From Laguncularia racemosa (Eukaryota > Streptophyta > Magnoliopsida > Myrtales > Combretaceae), in NCBI GenBank assembly GCA_037954665.1, contig JBBMOL010000285.1:310001-374000 (forward strand): a DNA stretch of 64,000 nt, read 5' to 3'. The position numbers and the translations under genes are program-made. Below are positions 12,582 through 24,939 of the stretch, piece by piece. Positions within the stretch are counted from its first letter, which is position 1; the number at the start of each line of letters is the position of its first letter. The notes beneath the pieces were generated by a model. The model had not been told where the DNA came from. It saw only the letters and a list, made by a program, of their open reading frames with translations, and ran no database searches.

Positions 12582-14856
12582 TATAATACCCTAAAGTCTA
12601 AGATGTCACAACTCGCTGCATGTCATTACTGAATAGCAATATATTAAGGCTCTTAACTTGTCTAAAATTCACAATACCTATATAATTTGCCAAGATCATA
12701 AGGAATAATTAAACAACATCCCACTTGTACAAAGAGTCACAATCCATATTGAAACCACAAAGTAAGGTCCATGATCCACCTAACAAACTAACAAAGCTAG
12801 GAAAAAACAACTTTAGGTATCTTTACATTTTAAAAGCTAGAACAAAATATTATAGTTCCGTCTTTAACAAGCCTAGATAATTAGTAACATTACAATAGTG
12901 TTTCTTCGTCACTCTACTCCTGTTGACTTCTAATCTTCATAATGATAGTTATATTTCACGTTATCATTGTCCTACCCATAATCAAAACCTAAATAATCAC
13001 AAAAAGCATACTCATTCATAAATGCAACCAAAAAGAAAAAATAGTCTCGTAAAGGGTGAGCTAGAGTCTAGGGGTGCTCACAACCCCACTTACTCCTAAG
13101 CATATATGTATATATATAGTTATAGGTTGGAAGCTACCATTCTTAGCCCCAACCTTCTACAATGGTATTGGAAACTGTTACTATAGGCCTCAATATCCCT
13201 AAAATGTACCCAAATTATGTTAGTATACAACTCCATAGGTGACACTACCTATACCAATCAATGGCTACCCTTTAGGGATCTACCACCACTAGCCCTTAGA
13301 CCAAGCCATGTATAAATGACATACCATTAGTAATCCGATATCAATTAGGTTGATTATTTCACTAATCATACAAGCACAAAGAACAAACAAGGTAAACACA
13401 TACATGACAACTTGTTATTCATACAAATTTCAACTCCACTTAATTCCAATCTAGTTAAGAAAGTATATAAACATTATTTTAGTAAACTTAACTAATACTA
13501 ATTTAACTATGGGTAAACATTAAAAGGCTTTGGAAAATACCAAAAGAAAAAAGATATAAGAAAACATTATTTAAAAGGAGTGAGGTACACGGCTAAGAAC
13601 ATGAGTGTGTTTCTCCTTACGTATCTCTCTATGGTAAGAAATGTAAGAGGCATGTTTCTAGGTTTATTTAGAGTATGAACAAGTACATAGGTAGGTACAC
13701 TAGCATGTTTCTTCTCATGTACCTCTTTGAGAAACATGAGAATGTGCGTTACAGAGAGTAACGCAGTTGTGAGCCTTTGAGGCATCATCAATAACATCAT
13801 TAATATGAACACAGTCGTATGCATGCCTATGTTCCCCCTTGATCAAAACTTTTTTGTGCAAAATGATGATTTTTCTCTAGATCTTTTGTATATTGATCAT
13901 CTAATCTTCAAAGAAACCAAAAACAACACAAAACAATACAAAATCTATAAGAACTACTAACTTACCCGCTTAGATTGTCTGAATGACAAGGAAATATACT
14001 GCTACTCCTCTAAGATCCATCAATTTTTTGCACCTACAAACCCTAAGAATGCATTATAACTATCTAATGAAAGATAGTGTGACTTGATTTTTCATTGTGT
14101 ACTTACCCAATGAGATTGCGTCAATTTGTGCAAATAAGAAGGAAGGACTACCAAAAGGGAAAAAGAGTTTTTGGTTGTAAGAAAGGAATGATTGTAAAGA
14201 GGAAAAGGGGATGCATTTATGCAATTTTTATATGCCTCGGCTTGTGCAATAAAGACATGTCTCCTCCTATGACCTACTTTAAATAAGCCCCCACCTTCAT
14301 TGTGACCTCCTTTCCTATTATGTAGTTTAACCTTAAGGGTGGGGAAGACCAATTCTGCTATCTCTTTAAAGGGTTAGGTATTTGGCCAGTGAATAACCAA
14401 TTCACAAACATTTCAAGCAAAAGGCAATTTACAATAGCATGATATAGTATGTAGCTCAGTTACCAAATCAACACTTTAGCGTCGAATGACCAATCACAAG
14501 CATTGCATATGCATAACTAGCTACTTACAACCACAAGCAGGTATACACTCCAATCTCCAAAATGTAGTAAAGCATTTATCCCACTTACTTAAGATGTCAT
14601 TTACTTAGGTTAGTCAATCGTGTCAAAATACTAATTACTTGGAAACCCTATATATATCCGATCCATGTTCAATTTTCATACAGGTTATGAAAACATGAGG
14701 AATTTGTTTATTTTATTAAGTTAATATACATTTATATTTATATATGTATGAATATTTATACCACATTATCACTATTATATATACATATATATAAATTATA
14801 CACATAGGCTAAAGGTATACATATAGAATTAGGACATGGAAGGCATATACACACAT

Positions 14857-14860
<4 letters not shown>
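12582..14860 (-). repeat. Possible decayed gypsy LTR, same type as the G5 LTR
   Basis: The left edge (TATAATACCC, then 'cacaact') aligns with the left edge of the G5 LTR at 22175 (TGTAATGCTT, then 'acaacc'). Inside are G5-LTR-like traits: a 'gggtgctcacaacccc' block near 13072, a segment rich in CATG/GTAC words at 13590-13830, and a TTTAAATA box near 14278-14286 in the minus orientation. No PBS, PPT, TSD or partner was found. The right end is arbitrary. Sequence similarity to G5 is weak, so this is a tentative call. The small frames inside it are not conserved. Confidence 0.3.

Positions 14861-14864
<4 letters not shown>

Positions 14865-14894
<30 letters not shown>
14865..14894. repeat. AT dinucleotide microsatellite
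   Basis: Uninterrupted AT repeat of about 15 units. Confidence 0.9.
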
Positions 14895-14898
<4 letters not shown>

Positions 14899-15096
14899 TT
14901 GGTCGTATCAAAACATAGGCTTTATTCATTCAATCACATTTTGGTTATGGAAATCATCATACGATGATATTTTTCGTAATAATATATAAAAATATTCATT
15001 ATTTTTATACAATTATCTAAATTTATTAAAATTAATATCATTGGATTCATCTGAACACAACAACACATAATATGATTTCTATTTATACAAGCATAT

Positions 15097-16262
15097 TATA
15101 ACGTCCTAGAACCTGAGACAAGTATAGCCTGCCACATATCCTCACACATAAAAGCTCAAACACTACAAGTCTCTAACATTTACATTCAAGTATTCATAAT
15201 GATTAATAAATTCATTCTCCACCTATAAGAGGTTATAAAGAATATCTATTATCATAAATACGTCATAATCAATCTCCTCAAATTTATTACAATGGAAGTG
15301 TTTAACATCTTAAATACAAAAACAATCTGAAATTAAATTAGTAAAGTCCTCTAATATCTGTCTTTTCCTTCTCTAGACCACTAATCATCATAATAAACAT
15401 ATTCTACATTCTCTTTGGTATTTTGATCTATCTCTACTAAGGTCTCATCATACCCTATCATTTCTCCTATAGTACTTGCAACTAAAAAAGGAACCCACGA
15501 GGGATGAACACCTGGTACAATGTATACCTCCACGCACATACATATTCCATGACAAAAACATCAACACATACATAATGCAACAAGTTATTCATACATGATT
15601 TGTTTTCTTTCACAATTACTTAAAACAGCACATAATCTCATAACTATAAACATCATACAATCTTTCTACAAACACACATATATAAATATATATATATATG
15701 ATAAAAGGTACCCCCTTTTGTCCATGAGTCTATTCCATACATAATAATACGTATACAATTGTGGCTACTCCCTACTATCCATGAGTCCATGAGTCCTTTC
15801 ACATCTTGCACAAACATTCTTCCACAACACACACAAACATCCTTCCACATTCAAGACATGAGTCCTTTCATACCAGATATCCTAATCCTACCTACATCAT
15901 TTTTGTATATAACTCTACTAGGGACAACGTCACATATCAATCATTAGGGTGCCACCCTGATAACATTGATCTTCACTTAGTTTCTCGAACCTAGCCAAAC
16001 ACAATTACACACACAACCAATCATATTCATTTACAATGACATTTAGTCCACATACATTTTTAAATTAACAAGCACAAACAACAAACATGGTATACACGTA
16101 CCTTAATATCCAACAACTAATCTCTAGTCTTATAGTTCCTCACACCTATATACATTCATAATTATGTACACTTAGCTTTGCAAGTGAATGGAGTAGAATA
16201 AAACAGGAAACGTCCCAAATTAACACAGCTGTGTAGAAGGTTGTGTAAGGGGATACGGGTCA
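15097..16262 (-). repeat. G5 LTR, left copy (probable 3' LTR)
   Basis: Aligns end to end with 22175-23345: the same order of blocks, including 'gattaataaattcattctc' near 15201, 'cataatcaatctcct' near 15266, the AT microsatellite near 15685, 'ttagtccacata' near 16045 and the 'acacagctgtgtagaagg' block near 16222. Identity by eye is about 80 percent or a little more. The left edge TATA corresponds to TGTA in the other copy, giving an LTR 3' end of ..TACA in the minus orientation. To the right of about 16262 the two copies stop matching clearly, so the upstream part of this LTR is deleted or too diverged. Confidence 0.65.
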
Positions 16263-18925
16263 AAAATCAGTTTGTTAGAGTAAGTCCTGTTCTCAAATGA
16301 TGCCATACGACAAATATATGTCTAAGGTATATGTCCATGAGTATTTCCATAAACATGTCCAAGAATATGTTCATTAATGTCTAACAGTATGTCCATAATA
16401 TGTCCAAAATATGTCAAGAATGTTCAATAGGTCAAAAATAGTTATAGATGAACATAAGTCTTTAAGATTCAAAATTAAGGTCTTAACATCCTTTCTTTGA
16501 ACTTTTGTATTTATTTGGGGTTTGAAATATATCTAAACACTAAAAAATACTCTAAATGAAAGAGAAATAGAGTAGTCTTACAAGGATAAGGTTTGCTTGA
16601 AGTGGAATTACAATTAGAACCTACAACTTCCATAAATAGGTGATATTAATGTATGCAGATGAAGACTATGCTATGAAAGAAACTTTGGTTAAGTGGGGAT
16701 TACCTTAATCTGATAAACAACCCTTGAATACCTAAATTAAAGGTCCTGTAATATAGAAAATAGGTAAGATTAGTAGCTTCCTTAAGAGAGTTAAAGATAA
16801 CTCAATCTCTTAAGAAGTTCTCACCTTAATCCATGGCGTTGGTGGTACTAAAATTCTTGTTGGCTTTGGAGATGTAAATGGAACTAACTACGGATGCAAA
16901 TTTCTAATTTTATAGAGGGATATTAGTTGTGTTTGGTGGAGATTTGGATGAGGGAAAATTAGATAATAGGGGCTCAAAGTGGTGTGATAAATGGAGGGCT
17001 TTACTTAGGTAGGTTTGCCTCCATACATTCCCTTTGATAGTAGTTAAGTTTTGTTTATTTGTAATTAATTCTTAGTGCTGAGTCACCACGCCTAAGGGGA
17101 CAAGATTGGGCAGGTTTTAGGGTCATAATTGTCCTAAGGTCTCATAAGATAAGTTAGGGTAATAATTGCATAAGATAAGATATGGTTGAGGTGGTAAAAT
17201 CATGTGGAGTTGATGAAATCAGAAGGGTGTAGACGATTTTGGTACCTTCTAGGTGGTTTCGTGGGCTGCTTTTTTTTTTATGTTTAGTTAACCTCCTTAG
17301 CTTGGTCATGAAAAATTTTTGGTTAATTTTGATTAGGTTAGGACTAGCTAAGATGGCTTCAAACATGGGGTGAAACAAGGTTAAGTAACAAGGTGTTTTT
17401 GGAGATGAGATTTAGATGTAATTTTGTTCTTGTTTATAAGACCCTAAAATTCTAATTTTTCCATGATATTTCCAGGTCCTTAAACTGCTCTAATCATGGT
17501 AATTTAGGTTATTTTAGATTAAATTAAATTAATATAGGAAGGGGTGAATCAAATGATGACAAGCTAGATGGGTTTACATAGTGGTGTTTCATGTAAAGAA
17601 GGGGTTTCTAATATATTTTTGGGAACTCATCTCTTTGAATTTTTCCATGATATTTTATAGATTAATTAAGGTATATTTTAGGTACAATAGGGAAAATTTG
17701 GTCAATAGTTAATAATTATAGGATAAGATAGATTAAGGTAAGTAAACTTTCGCAAAAACTAGAAAAATCACATATTTAGTGTATTTTATTTGGATCCAAT
17801 TTTCATATGCATATTTTTAAAATATTTCATGTCTTTTTCTTAGTTTAGACAAGATAATATAGGGTAGGATTGAGATAAGATCATGTGTAATAAATGGTGA
17901 TCTTGATGAGATAAGATAAGATAAGATAAGGTAAGAGGAGAAGTTTGACTTCTCTTTTGGTGGCGTCTTGGAGTAGAAGTGTAGTTGGTGGAGTTTTGCT
18001 TAGATTTTCTAATATTTTGTGTGTTATTGGGTAATTAAAGATGCAATATTGAATTAGGAAAATTTTGGTCCAAATAAATTAAGATTTGCGGGTGGTTTCA
18101 AGTTAAACCGCTTAGAAAGCTTTAAAACAAGGTTTAAGAGACTTCCGATTTCGATTTGGTTTTTCAATTAGGTTTGTTCTTAATTTATGTTTGTTTTTGC
18201 TGATCTATGTTTTAGGGTATTAATCCTCATGATTAGGATTAGATAGGATAGACTTAGGAAGCGATTAGACTTAAGTCAATGCAAGTCTTCTTGAGTTGTC
18301 TAATTATTTATCGAAGGTTGACTTAAGTCAAAAGGGAGTAGACTTTAGTCAATCAATTTTAGGTTTTTAGATCTAATACTCAAGGAATGTTTAGGGCTAA
18401 GTACTGGTCCTACATATGAAATTTGACAAAATTCAAGTTTAATCTACTAGGTGAAATATCGAGAATAAGATTAAACTCTTAAGTAAGGAGTTTAGTGGAA
18501 ATTAGTATAGTTGATGGTTTTCAACAGAACTTTTACTAAGCTAAACTCATTGATTCCATCAGAAAAGAGTATCATATGAATCCTTGGTGTCTTGTTTACC
18601 AAGTCCTCCCTAAGTCAACTCAGGTCTTAGCTCTAATGCTTTAAGTCTATTCGAGTCTTCTTAGGGGTGTCAAATGAAAGACTTAAGTTAGTGAGTCAGA
18701 TAGAGTCAGTTGACTCAAGTCGACTTTTAATTTAACCAAGTTAACTTTAGTTAACTTATATAATATCAACTCTTCTCTATCTCCTGGAACTTACTCGGGT
18801 TCATTTAGAGCTCAATTCCAAGTGTAGTTGCTTTTCTAATAGGATTTCTAAAAATCCTACCTATGAAAATCCTTAAGAATCATGGATGACATTTAATATT
18901 TGATGCCTAATTGTAAAGTATAGAT
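16263..18925. other. No gene recognised; interior of G5 or later insertions
   Basis: Lies between the left G5 LTR copy and its integrase zinc finger. The integrase core and tail expected here are not recognisable. Landmarks are repeated short words (ATGTCCA near 16320-16430; TTTTTCCATGATATT at about 17457 and 17640), a GATAA run at 17910-17930, and a cluster of GACTTAAGTC-like palindromes at 18268-18760. No coding homology was seen. Confidence 0.4.
18268..18760. repeat. Cluster of GACTTAAGTC-type palindromes
   Basis: The palindrome GACTTAAGTC occurs at 18268-18277 and 18320-18329 (the latter as the 12-mer TGACTTAAGTCA at 18319-18330). Close variants lie at 18341-18350 (GACTTTAGTC), near 18680 and at 18711-18723 (TGACTCAAGTCGA). 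Its role is unknown. Confidence 0.6.
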
Positions 18926-18929
18926 AGGA

Positions 18930-19281
18930 ATCATAATTATTTGAAAAAATTGTGGTACCATATTCTACTTTATTGAGATCTTAAACAACTATCCTAATTA
19001 ATTTATCTTTAGAAATAGCCTACTTTTCTGAGGTTTCACAAAGTACATGGTTACATGCTCCCATTTCTACTCTAGTATTGGTAGAGGTTGTAATATGCTA
19101 GCGGGTCTCCAATGTTCTATTTTTATCTGTTGGCATGTCAGGCACTTCAATGCATAATCTACAATTTCTCTCTTCATGTTCCTCCACTAGTAATGGCACT
19201 TCAAATCCTTATACATTTTAGTACTTCCAAGGTAAATGGAGTACCCAGAATAATGTGTCTCCTTGAGTATCTTATTCTTTA
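18930..19281 (-). pseudogene. G5 integrase, zinc-finger region and start of core
   Basis: Read on the minus strand, this gives the typical gypsy integrase N-terminus: 'GSTKMYKDLK.HY.WRNMKREI' followed by 'CLTCQQIKIEH.RPA', 'LQPLPI' and 'KWEHVTM.FV', the start of the catalytic core. The CxxC of the zinc finger is present; the Trp after 'HY' is a TAG stop. The core then decays to noise near 18930. It is separated from the RNase H-integrase linker at 20516 only by the G4 insertion. The frame resumes on both sides of G4, so the two pieces are one ancestral gene. Confidence 0.8.
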
Positions 19282-19445
19282 TTTCATGATGTGCCTAAAA
19301 CCAAGATTAAGCACATGCAAAACTAATTTGAAAGATAATTAGACAATGTCAATCAAACTAGTTTAACAATTGCACAATTCCTCAATATTTGTGAACCGAT
19401 TCTTCAAACTAGGATGTAACCAATCTTAATTCCAAGTATGATGAT

Positions 19446-19457
19446 GCTCTGATACCA
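19446..19457 (-). other. G4 primer-binding site
   Basis: Minus-strand TGGTATCAGAGC, the full 12-nt match to the 3' end of plant initiator tRNA-Met, five bases from the LTR end. It is the best-preserved PBS in the window. Confidence 0.9.
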
Positions 19458-20060
19458 AAAGATGATGTGCTCAAAACTGAGCCCAAGCACATGCAAATGA
19501 ATCAAAGAAACAAACCCCAACTCTCAAACATAAACCGGTTCAATTGGAATGGAATTTGCGTGAACCCTATTGGAATTTTGATGAAAACCAAAGGTCCAAG
19601 ATGCAATCAACAATCCAACGAGTTTAAACCACACCAAATAATAAAAAATACAAAAGAAATCCACGTGAATTATATGAAGAAGAACAGATCCAAAACCGTG
19701 ATTTTATCCTCTCACAACAAGCACTATTCACGTCACAACAGATTCCAATATTGATGATGATATCAAATACTAAAACAATCAATTTCATAATATGATATTT
19801 GATCACAATTGCAATAAAAAATCTGACCAAGAAAATGCAAATCAACCCTAGATATGACTGACTAGTGATGATAAGGAAAAATAACAAAGAAGGAATTGGT
19901 ATTACTCACAATTGCCCTTTTGTTGCACTCGCCACAATTTCAACTCTTGGAAATTGAAATTGATAAGAGAAATTGAACTAGGGAAACCCTAATCTCTCTC
20001 ACGAAATGTGATGTTCAAATCTGAAAAATGTTGGCCTGTTCAAACCCTATTATAAGCAAA

Positions 20061-20068
20061 TATTTATA
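20061..20068 (-). promoter_or_regulatory. TATA box in the G4 LTR
   Basis: Minus-strand TATAAATA inside GCAAGTATAAATA, the same position and context as the TATA boxes of the G1 and G3 LTRs. Confidence 0.6.
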
Positions 20069-20515
20069 CTTGCTACCCCTAGGGTTAGAAAATGGACAAA
20101 AATTACAACTATGCCACTTTTAAGGTGGCCGGTCCTAAAACTCAATTACAACCAAATAAAAGTTTCCCAAAAGAAAATACAACATAAAATAGTCTAAATA
20201 ACAATTACAAAATAAAAGAAAATAGTCTTCATCATGCAAGCTCTTCCATAGGATTCATCGGCCCAACTCATCGCCAGTTCAGGTCGATCCGTAGATAACC
20301 CACAAGCTGAGTTTGAGTGAGTTTGTCCATCGCCCTATAAAATATAATAAGTGTGCCTATTGGAATATATAATACATGAATAAGATAAAAGAGGTTAGTA
20401 AACGAATAATTTCAAGGTCGATGTGGTCAAAATAGGCTCTCATCGCCAAGATTCGAAATCCTTTAGTTCTTGCCCTAATGATAAGTCTTGTCGGATTTTG
20501 ATTCCTATCATTTCA

Positions 20516-22030
20516 TCTATACTTGGCACACACAAACTGTGAACATACTTAAACACTCCCTGTTCAACTTATTAAACTCTATAGCCTTTCCATCGTCTAT
20601 CCTTTTCTTAATCTCCTGCACTCCTACATCATCAATTTATGTAGCTTTTATTCTGTCTATTAGTGCAGGTTGTATGTGTAAGCTAGCGAGTCTAACTCTA
20701 ATCTTCTAAGTCACAATCTCCATATCTAAGTTTTACATATTTTCCAATAATTTCATCCGAGTTGTAATCAAAGTTGCCAAATTACCATGCCCCTTCCTTT
20801 TGAGTGCATCAGCAACCACATACACCTTCCTAGGATGGCACTAAATTTCTATGCCATAGTCTCTTATTAGCTCGAGCTAACATCTCTATCTCATGTTCAA
20901 TTCTTTTTTGGTAAAGAGATACTTAAGGCACTTGTGACTTGTGAATATCTTATACTTCTCAATAGTGCCTCCATAATTTGAGTGCAAGTATAACTGCTAC
21001 TAAGTCCAAATCATGCATCAGGTAGTTCTTCTCATAGAGCTTTAACTGCCTAGATACATAAGCTATCACCCTCTTATTCTACATTAATACAAACTCGAGT
21101 CCTTATAAGACACATCACTGTACACTACGAATTCTTCACCACTAACAAGTAAAGCTAACACTAATGTAGAAATGAATCTTTCCTTTAGTGCTGTGATGCT
21201 TGCTTCACATTTGTCATCCTACACAAACTTCACCCCTTTTCGAGTTAATTTAGTTAAAAGGGTTGCCTGCTTGGGGAACCCTTCTACAAATCCTCTATAA
21301 TATCTAGCTTGCCTCAAGAAATTTTTTATTTCTATTATCATCTTCGGTTTAAGCCATCCATTCATAGCCTTTATCCTCTCAAGATCTACAGCTAAGCCTT
21401 CCTTACCAATCACATAGTCTAAAAATATTACCTGCTTCCACTAGAACTCATACTTCTTCAATTTGGCATACAACTTCTCTACTTGTAATCTACTCAAAAC
21501 TATCCTTAAATGTTGTTCATGGTCCTTTTCACTCTTAGAGTATATTAAAATGCCATCAATAAATATAATGACAAATTGTCTTAATACTTAGTTCATTAGA
21601 TCTATGAAAGCTATCGACACATTTGTGAGTCTAAATAGCATTACTCGGAAGTTATAATGTTTGTATCTAGTTTTAAACGCAGTTTTTTGGATATCTTTGT
21701 CCTTGATTCTTAGTTGATGGTATCTATATTTCAAGTTGTTTTTTTAGAAAACTTGAGCTCCTTATAACTAATCAAATAAATCATCAATCCTTGGGAGAGG
21801 GTATTTATTTTTAATGGTAACCTTATTTAACTCCCTATAATCTAAACATGACTGCATACTATTGTCTTTCTTCTTTACAAAAAATATAGGTGAACTCTAT
21901 ATGGTACGCAGTTTCAGATATATAAGTTGTACTAGGCACAACACCTATATTAAATTCAATCTCCCTTACTAAGGGTAAGCATGGCAGATCTTCAGGAATT
22001 GTCTTAAGCTATCAAACTTCTATCAATGAC
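20516..22030 (-). pseudogene. G5 reverse transcriptase-RNase H, decayed
   Basis: Minus-strand translation with numerous stops gives the pol core of a plant gypsy element. A pre-RT segment ('LVREIEFNIGVVPSTT', near 21970) is followed by 'FFVKKKDNS' and 'LDYRELNKVTIKNKYPLPRI' near 21790-21900. Next are 'YHQLRIKD..I.KTAFKTRY', the catalytic box FIDGIL (21552-21563), and the thumb/connection 'AVDLERIKAMNGWLKP...IKNFLRQARYYRGFVEGF' at 21219-21413. RNase H follows ('VVYSDVS', then 'FTSHKCLKYLFTKKELNMR', then 'VYVVADALKRKG' near 20800). It ends with the RNase H-integrase linker. The YxDD-type motif has Gly in place of the second Asp. A block of about 30 residues between the pre-RT segment and FFVKKKD is missing. 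No gag or protease was found. Confidence 0.85.
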
Positions 22031-22155
22031 ATGATAAGTATAACTAAGGGGAAATATATATCTAAAATCATTAGTTCCATTCACTACCCACTCTCATCAT
22101 ATATCAACGTCTTAAAGATCTTATTCTTAAGTATTCTATAGATCAATAAATTTAG

Positions 22156-22167
22156 GCTCTGATACGA
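22156..22167 (-). other. G5 primer-binding site
   Basis: Minus-strand TCGTATCAGAGC differs at one base from the initiator tRNA-Met PBS and lies 7 bases from the LTR 3' end at 22175. It fixes the orientation of G5 and identifies the right-hand LTR as the 5' LTR. Confidence 0.75.
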
Positions 22168-22174
22168 CTTAAGT

Positions 22175-24250
22175 TGTAATGCTTCGGAACTCGAGACGAG
22201 TACAACCTACCATGTGTCCTCATTAAGTGAAGACATACAAAGCCTTAAACACTACAAATCTCAAGCATTTACATTCAAGTATTCACAATGATTAATAAAT
22301 TCATTCTCTACATATAAGAGGTTAGAAAGAATATCTATTCTCAAAAATACATCATAATCAATCTCCTTAAATTTATTATAGTTGAAGCATTCAACATCTT
22401 AAATACAACAAAAATCTCAAATCAAATTAGTAAAGTCATCTAGTATTTGTCTTTTCCTTCTTCAAACTACTAATCATCATAATAAACATATTACATTTTC
22501 CTCGATATTTTTATTTGTCTCTACTAGGTTCTCATTATACCCTACTACTTCTCTTATGATATCTACAACTAACAAAAGGGTCCCACCCCCCAGTATAATG
22601 CATACCTACACACATATACACATGCCATGACAAAAACATCAACACATACATAATGTAACAAGTTATTCATACATGATTCACAATCACCTAAACCAACACA
22701 CAATCTCATAACTATAAATATCATACAATCCTTCCACAAACACATATATATAAATATATATATACGATAAAGGGTACTCCCCTTTATCTATGAGTTTATT
22801 CCGTACATTATAATACGTATGTGATAGTGGATACTCCCTATTGTCTTTAAGTCCATGAGTCTATTTGTCCTTTCACATCTTGCACAAATATCCTTTCACA
22901 ACATATACAAACATCTTTCCACATTCAAGGCATGAGTCCTTCCATACCAAATATCATAATTCTACTTTGATTATTTCGATACAAAACTCTACTAAGGATA
23001 ACATCACATACCAATCATCAAAGTGCCACCTCGAGAACACCGACCCTCACTCGATTTCTTAGACTTAGCCAAACACAATTACTCACACAAATAATCATAT
23101 TCATTTATAGTAACATTTAGTCCACATAAATTTCTAAACTAATAAGCACAAACAACAAACCTAGTATATACATACCTTAATATCCAATAGTTGATCTCCT
23201 CACACTTTTACAGTCTCATAGTTCCTCAAACCTACACACATTCACAATTACGTACACGTAGGTTTTCAAGTAAACAAAGTAGAATGAAATAAGAAGTGTC
23301 CTGAATCAACACAGCCGTATAGAAGGCCATGTAGAGGGACACGGTTTAGAACATAGTCATGCTAGTGGTCGTGTATCTCTCTATGTGTTTTTTATTTTCT
23401 AGGATGCCCAAGTACATGTTCATGTATTTAGCAATATACTTTAGCTTGGTTGGGTACTTGGTCATGTATAATAGCCATGTACCTTTTTGTAAATTTATGC
23501 AATTTGACATGCCTAAGTACATGAGTGTATTGGATTACCATGTACCTTTCTGTACACTTTCGCATTTCAACATGGGCGTGTACTTGGCTATATAGGTAAC
23601 TGTTCATCACAAATTCCCCTTTTTTTCCAATTCATAAATTCTTCCCTGACCTAATTTCTAAAGAAATATATCTAAATAATCTAAAATTGTGCTATTCCTA
23701 ACTCATTACAAGGTGATTTTGTACTTTCTTATTCCAAATTTGCGATTTGGATTCTTAGATCATTCGTTCTTATGCTCGATTCATCTCACTCCTTGTTCCA
23801 AATTATAATCACACGTTAACATATGGGTTTAGGGCCATGAATCCATAATCCCCACTATATACTTTAATAATTAAGACTTATACTAGTAGAATGGATTCGA
23901 TTTCTACGGTTTTTCCTTTTAGGTTGCTCCATGGTCTTTGAGAGAGTTTTTTTTTGGGGGGGTAGGAGAGGAGAATGATGCTTAAGGTTCTACAGTGCAA
24001 ATGGGAAAAGAATTACATTAGGTCAAACAGGGTTTAAATACCTTGGCCTTAAAATGTCCCATTTGCCCTTATCTTTTTAGATTAATTACCCTTTTAACCA
24101 TGGCTTGGATTTTTAATAAAATGTAAATGAATATATATTTATACATAATTACTCGAGTATTTACATATATTTAAAAAGATAACTTAGTCTCAATGCAAAA
24201 ATTAAGCCATATAATGAACATAACCATATTCACATAACATTACATGAACA
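22175..24250 (-). repeat. G5 5' LTR (right copy)
   Basis: Starts (plus reading) TGTAATGCTT next to the PBS. The first 1.17 kb matches 15097-16262. Beyond 23345 it continues with a segment rich in CATGTACCTTT words (23360-23600) and a minus-strand TATTTAAA box near 24030, so the full LTR is probably around 2 kb. The outer end is not defined; 24250 is an estimate. Confidence 0.55.
23481..23595. repeat. Two degenerate ~58-bp tandem units in the G5 LTR
   Basis: CCATGTACCTTTTTGTA at 23481 is followed by CCATGTACCTTTCTGTA at about 23538. Both are followed by a short 'gca..tt' block and an ACATG..TACTTGG or ACATG..TAAGTAC stretch. Similar words occur upstream near 23400-23470. Confidence 0.5.
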
Positions 24251-24939
24251 ATTTATGAATTTCAATAAAGTATGATGAAATTGCAAAAAATATCTAGTGA
24301 TCTTATCCTTAGCATGTATATAGCACTATTGAGCTCAAAAATTGCCCTCCTTTGATTTTGAATCATATTAGACCTTACCCATCTAATATGAAACACTTAA
24401 TTAGAAATCCAAGGGGTTTCTTATAAATACTTTTCAAAAGGAATTTTTAAGAGTTTCCGCTAACTAAATTAAAAAAAAATGGTTAGATAGAAATCGAATG
24501 GATGTAATTCTAACCTAGCCACTAGTTTAATCAAAAAACAAAAAATTGGGATTCATGGACTTATATTTTGAAACCAAAATGACTTATCAAAAATAATTTT
24601 TGAAAATAAAAGGTTTTATGTCATGATAAAATTGTTATTAATTTTTTGTCTCCTTTTTATTTTATTATATTTTTCTAAAGAAAAATTACTAATGGATAAA
24701 GAAAATAATTTTTTATTTGTGGTTGCATTATAGGTACCTAATTATTTACTAGCCAAAATCAGGCCTCTATAATTCATTTGCAAATCTTTGGTGTATTTTG
24801 GTTTTTTTTTTTTTAATTCCAAGTTTACATCTTTATCCTTTTTCATTTTCGCTTTATGAAACCTTCTACAATTATACTTTTAAAAACTCTTAGCATCATT
24901 TTATTGATTTATGAAAATACTTATTGGCAAGAGCATTTT
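24251..24939. other. No feature recognised
   Basis: AT-rich with poly-A and poly-T runs, between the estimated end of the G5 LTR and the gag fragment. No LTR edge, PBS or coding homology was seen. Confidence 0.4.

Larger units (their letters stand above)
19282..20515 (-). mobile_element. G4: minimal gypsy derivative with perfect TSD
   Basis: A minus-strand element at 19287-20510 flanked by TTTCA at 19282-19286 and 20511-20515. It has a complete 1048-bp 5' LTR (20510 down to 19463; starts TGATAGGAATC, ends ..CATCA), a PBS, and then, within about 160 bp, the 3' end of a second LTR (19287 onward, TGATGTGCCTAAAACC in plus reading). All coding sequence and most of the 3' LTR are gone. The LTR belongs to the same family as those of G1 and G3: same start, same end, and the same 'ggccacctt..aagtggcatag' block and TATA region. 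It is inserted in G5 between the RNase H-integrase linker and the integrase zinc finger. The exact TSD shows a genuine insertion; the deletion may have come before or after it. Confidence 0.88.
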
